From the NCBI GenBank assembly GCA_017445435.1, contig JAFSUE010000016.1, forward strand, positions 1 to 8,721: a stretch of 8,721 nucleotides of DNA, read 5' to 3'. The notes below the pieces were generated by a model that was not told where the DNA came from, ran no database searches, and worked only from the letters and a program-made list of their open reading frames with translations. The stretch is from Selenomonadaceae bacterium. GTDB lineage: Bacteria; Bacillota; Negativicutes; Selenomonadales; Selenomonadaceae. The position numbers were made by a program, and so were the translations under genes. Below, one piece after another: positions 6,635-8,721 of this stretch (position 1 is its first letter; every line of letters begins with the position of its first letter).

Positions 6635-7217
6635 GTTTTTGACTACCAGATTTCTTTCGCGGGCGATTATTTAAATTTTTCACTACGTCTTGCAAATCTT
6701 CTTCACTCACTTTCCCAAAGTCGCAACCCTTAGTATAATATCCTCTTAAAAGTCCGTTTGTATTCTCATTCGTTCCCATTTCCCACGTCTGATGCGGCGG
6801 CGGAAAGTAAAATTCGACTCCTAGTTCTGTTGTTATACTTTCCAACGGTTCATTCTTCAACGCACCTATCAGCGCCGCGTTTACTATCTGTCAACGTAAG
6901 CAACCACTCTTGGTTTAACTTTCCGCTACCGTATCCGTTTCAAAATCTCCCAATCTTGTCCGCTCATTTTTATTGCGCTGCGGCTTGCCTTTGTGCCTTA
7001 GTTTTCTTATCGCTCCACGATTTCCCGTTGAACGTTTCTGCTCTGGCGTATCGAACATTTATTGCACGATAAATTGTTTTATGCTTATGGGATAATGTTC
7101 AAGTTTGAGACGCCCTGCAATTAACATTTCTGTCGATAGTAGCGGCAATTTTACGCAGGGAAATATTTGGAGAAGTAAGAAGATATATCTTTTCACGCTC
7201 AAGTTTTCTTCCTTTCT
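6624..7217 (-). pseudogene. IS30-family transposase, multiply frameshifted and internally deleted
   Basis: Fragments of one IS30-type transposase lie in order on the - strand but in different frames. First comes an N-terminal helix-turn-helix piece, KKGRKLEREKIYLLTSPN onward (ISLRKIAATIDRNV), at about 7103-7217. Next is HKHKTIYRAI. Then RKLRHKGKPQRNKNERTRLG followed by DFETDTVAES (about 6914-7013) carries the first acidic residue of the DDE core, and LTLTDSK is in another frame. The longest piece (6624 to about 6890) reads ALIGALKNEPLESITTELG, VEFYFPPPHQTWEMGTNENT, NGLLRGYYTKGCDFGKV and NNRPRKK. The DRGKEF-like segment with the second catalytic Asp, expected before ELGVEFYF, is deleted, as is the region after NNRPRKK. 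With at least three frame breaks and a lost catalytic residue it is inactive. Confidence 0.85.
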
Positions 7218-7260
7218 TTATGAGTTACAAGAATTTTAGCAGAACTTAATATTTTTAAGT

Positions 7261-7284
7261 GTTGCACTTAGATTGTACATTCAA
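7261..7284. repeat. IS30 remnant terminal inverted repeat, transposase 5' side
   Basis: It begins GTTGCACTTAGATT and ends TTCAA. It is the partner of 6611-6634, with 18 of 24 matches as reverse complements, and lies upstream of the N-terminal transposase fragment. Confidence 0.65.
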
Positions 7285-7335
7285 GCGCCAAAAGAAAAGT
7301 AGTCCATAAAAAATTTTAAAATTGTTCAATACTCC

Positions 7336-7374
7336 CTGTTTATAAATAAAAAATAAAAAAAATTTATTAAACAG
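7336..7374. other. AT-rich imperfect inverted repeat upstream of tig
   Basis: CTGTTTATAAAT (7336-7347) faces ATTTATTAAACAG (7362-7374), complementary except for one extra T, across a 14-nt A-rich loop. It lies in the 190-nt gap between the IS30 remnant and tig, upstream of the candidate promoter. It could be a protein-binding dyad, a bent or melting-prone segment, or simply a product of AT-rich composition. Confidence 0.35.
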
Positions 7375-7398
7375 TATGAAGTTTGACATTTTAAAGTA

Positions 7399-7427
7399 TT
7401 GTTTTTTTTTTGTCACTGTGTTAAGAT
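7399..7427 (+). promoter_or_regulatory. Candidate sigma-70-type promoter for tig
   Basis: A -35-like TTGTTT (7399-7404) is separated by 17 nt from a -10-like TAAGAT (7422-7427) preceded by TGT, giving an extended -10. Transcription would start near 7434, leaving about 40 nt of leader. A run of ten T (7402-7411) overlaps the -35 and the spacer. A better -35 match, TTGACA (7383-7388), has no -10 at suitable spacing. This is a pattern-based guess, supported by the fact that tig needs a promoter after the IS remnant. Confidence 0.4.
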
Positions 7428-7455
7428 TGACGCCGTGCCGTAATTATTTTTTAAC

Positions 7456-7461
7456 GGGAGG
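7456..7461 (+). promoter_or_regulatory. Strong Shine-Dalgarno sequence upstream of tig
   Basis: GGGAGG ends 13 nt before the tig ATG at 7475, which is longer than usual. It ends only 6 nt before a TTG at 7468 in another frame, which opens a 7-codon ORF. Confidence 0.7.
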
Positions 7462-7474
7462 TCATATTTGAAAG

Positions 7475-8721
7475 ATGAAAATCACCATTAACAGCATAGA
7501 TAATTACGAAAGCGAGGCAACGATAACTTTTGATGCGGCAGAACTTGAAAAGACTAAAAGCCGTGCCAGCAAACAGCTTGCTAGCCGTACCACTTTTCCT
7601 GGTTTCCGCAAAGGTAAAGTTCCGCCTGCAAAAATTTTAGAACAGTATTTCGGCAAAGGCGCAATTTTGGACGAAGCCGCAGACATTCTCATTCGTCAAG
7701 GCGCTAATGACATTTTGAAGACGATGACCTATGTTCCAGTCACTGAAATGAAACCCGAAATTATCACTTGCGAAGAAGGCAAAGATTTCGTTTTCAAGCT
7801 GACTTATACGCCATATCCTAAAGTTGAACTTGGCGAATACAAAGGGCTTGTCGTTGAAAAAGTTGTCGAACCTGTTACGGACGAAAAAGTTGAACATCAA
7901 ATTGAACACGTTCGCGAAAATAATTCTAAACTTGTTGACGCTGAAGAAGGCGCGACGGTTGCTGACGGGGACTTCATCACGCTTGATTATGTAGGAACTG
8001 TTGACGGTGAAAAATTTGCTGGCGGCGAAGGTAAAGATCGCCCACTTGAAATTGGCTCACACACTTTCATTGATGACTTTGAAGAACAACTTATCGGCTT
8101 GAAAGTCGGCGATGAAAAAGACGTTAAAGTCACTTTCCCAGAAGGTTATCACGCGAAAGACCTTGCCGAAAAACCTGCCGTCTTCCATTGCAAAATTAAC
8201 AGCATTAAGCACAAAGAAATTCCAGAACTCAATGAAGAACTTGTCAAGAAAGTTTCTAAGTTTGAAACGGTCGAAGAATTTAAAGATAGCATTCGTAAAA
8301 ATTTAGAGGCTGTGGCTGAACGTGACGCCCTTGTCAAACAGCGTGAAGATGTCGTTCAAAAAGCCGTTGACAATATGACTGTCGACTTGCCGCCTGTTAT
8401 GATTGAAAATCGTATCGACCACCTTATTGCTGAACTTGAAGCAAATTTGCAAGTTCAAGGGCTTAAGTTGGAAGTTTACCTTGCCGCGAATGGAAAGACG
8501 CTTGAGGAACTGCGCGAAGATTATCGCGAAGGCGCGAAAACAGATTTGCTTATTGATATGATGTTGGAGGAAGTTTCGCGGATTGAAAATATTCAAGTTG
8601 ATGAAAAAGATGTCAACATGGAAATTGCGGTAATGGCTAGTATGTACCGTGCAACGCCAAAACAAATTGTTAAGGCGCTCCGTGATAACGGACAAATTCA
8701 AAACGTAATTTCTAACGTTCG
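7475..8721 (+). CDS. tig: Trigger factor, 3' end cut by window edge
   Basis: Trigger factor is the ribosome-bound chaperone and peptidyl-prolyl isomerase that receives nascent chains at the exit tunnel. The frame is open from the ATG at 7475 to the window end, 415 codons, close to the family's ~430. The N-terminal ribosome-binding domain (about 1-115) has the signature FPGFRKGKVP, with FRK at 44-46 contacting ribosomal protein L23. The FKBP-like isomerase domain spans about 160-245 (DGDFITLDYVGTVDGEKF, then GSHTFIDDFEEQLIGLKVGD). The helical C-terminal arms follow (NEELVKKVSKFETVEEF onward). The start is fixed by an in-frame TGA at 7469-7471 and by the MKITI opening. It stands alone after the IS30 remnant and probably has its own promoter. 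clpP and clpX commonly follow tig but would be outside the window. Confidence 0.96.
   Translation, partial: MKITINSIDNYESEATITFDAAELEKTKSRASKQLASRTTFPGFRKGKVPPAKILEQYFGKGAILDEAADILIRQGANDILKTMTYVPVTEMKPEIITCEEGKDFVFKLTYTPYPKVELGEYKGLVVEKVVEPVTDEKVEHQIEHVRENNSKLVDAEEGATVADGDFITLDYVGTVDGEKFAGGEGKDRPLEIGSHTFIDDFEEQLIGLKVGDEKDVKVTFPEGYHAKDLAEKPAVFHCKINSIKHKEIPELNEELVKKVSKFETVEEFKDSIRKNLEAVAERDALVKQREDVVQKAVDNMTVDLPPVMIENRIDHLIAELEANLQVQGLKLEVYLAANGKTLEELREDYREGAKTDLLIDMMLEEVSRIENIQVDEKDVNMEIAVMASMYRATPKQIVKALRDNGQIQNVISNV

Larger units (their letters stand above)
6611..7284 (-). mobile_element. Decayed IS30-family insertion sequence, about 674 bp
   Basis: The element is bounded by imperfect 24-bp terminal inverted repeats, 6611-6634 and 7261-7284. 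Read as reverse complements they agree at 18 of 24 positions, including the inner GTTGCACTT and outer ATTCAA. Between them on the - strand is a broken IS30-type transposase. Intact relatives are roughly 1 kb, so around a third of the element is missing. No convincing target-site duplication is visible. It fills most of the gap between ribBA and tig, and nothing in it can still encode transposition. Confidence 0.8.

Noticed and set aside
6758..7072. 104-codon + strand ORF
   Set aside because: It runs antisense through the IS30 transposase fragments, has no recognisable protein motif and is a shadow frame of the pseudogene.
7336..7411. AT-rich dyad plus T10 as an intrinsic terminator
   Set aside because: The T-run begins 27 nt after the stem ends and the stem is almost purely A/T, so it does not fit terminator geometry.
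7384..7415. TGACA / TGTCA inverted repeat around the T-run as an operator
   Set aside because: Only 5 bp per arm with a 22-nt gap of low complexity; expected by chance in such AT-rich sequence.
1..8721. CRISPR array, tRNA or rRNA genes, or a phage defence system
   Set aside because: No direct repeats with regular spacers, no tRNA-like cloverleaf and no defence gene families were found; the only repeats are the short heptamer arrays and the IS ends.
1..8721. Frequent AAAAATTT words across the window as a possible signal
   Set aside because: They fall mostly inside coding frames as Lys/Asn/Ile/Phe codons in an AT-rich genome, with no consistent position or spacing.

Overview
The window looks like a chromosomal segment of a moderately AT-rich member of the Bacillota, possibly a Negativicutes/Selenomonadales relative. 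That placement is an inference from protein flavour only, since there is no rRNA or other decisive marker. All intact genes are on the + strand.

Positions 1-6558 hold a tightly packed run of seven genes with gaps of 13 to 73 nt: the 3' part of rsmB (16S rRNA m5C methyltransferase), rlmN (23S rRNA/tRNA m2A methyltransferase), ftsY (SRP receptor GTPase), ribE (riboflavin synthase), a methyltransferase-like protein fused to a C-terminal STAS domain, a short orphan HicB-like protein, and ribBA (bifunctional entry enzyme of riboflavin synthesis). The spacing suggests one or a few co-transcribed units joining translation and protein-targeting housekeeping to a broken-up riboflavin cluster. ribD and ribH are not in the window.

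Positions 6559-7474 contain no intact gene. They hold a decayed IS30-family insertion (about 6611-7284, transposase on the - strand, with recognisable imperfect terminal inverted repeats) and an AT-rich leader with a candidate promoter. From 7475 to the window edge is the nearly complete trigger factor gene tig, probably its own transcription unit.

The structure least explained by the genes is a family of 7-bp-period repeats. They sit at the 3' ends of rsmB and rlmN, with a single-unit trace after ribBA. They run through the rsmB stop codon and supply its last residues, and between rlmN and ftsY they form a 17-bp perfect hairpin just upstream of the ftsY ribosome binding site. The most unusual protein is the methyltransferase-STAS fusion, whose STAS domain has Tyr where a phosphorylatable Ser is expected.
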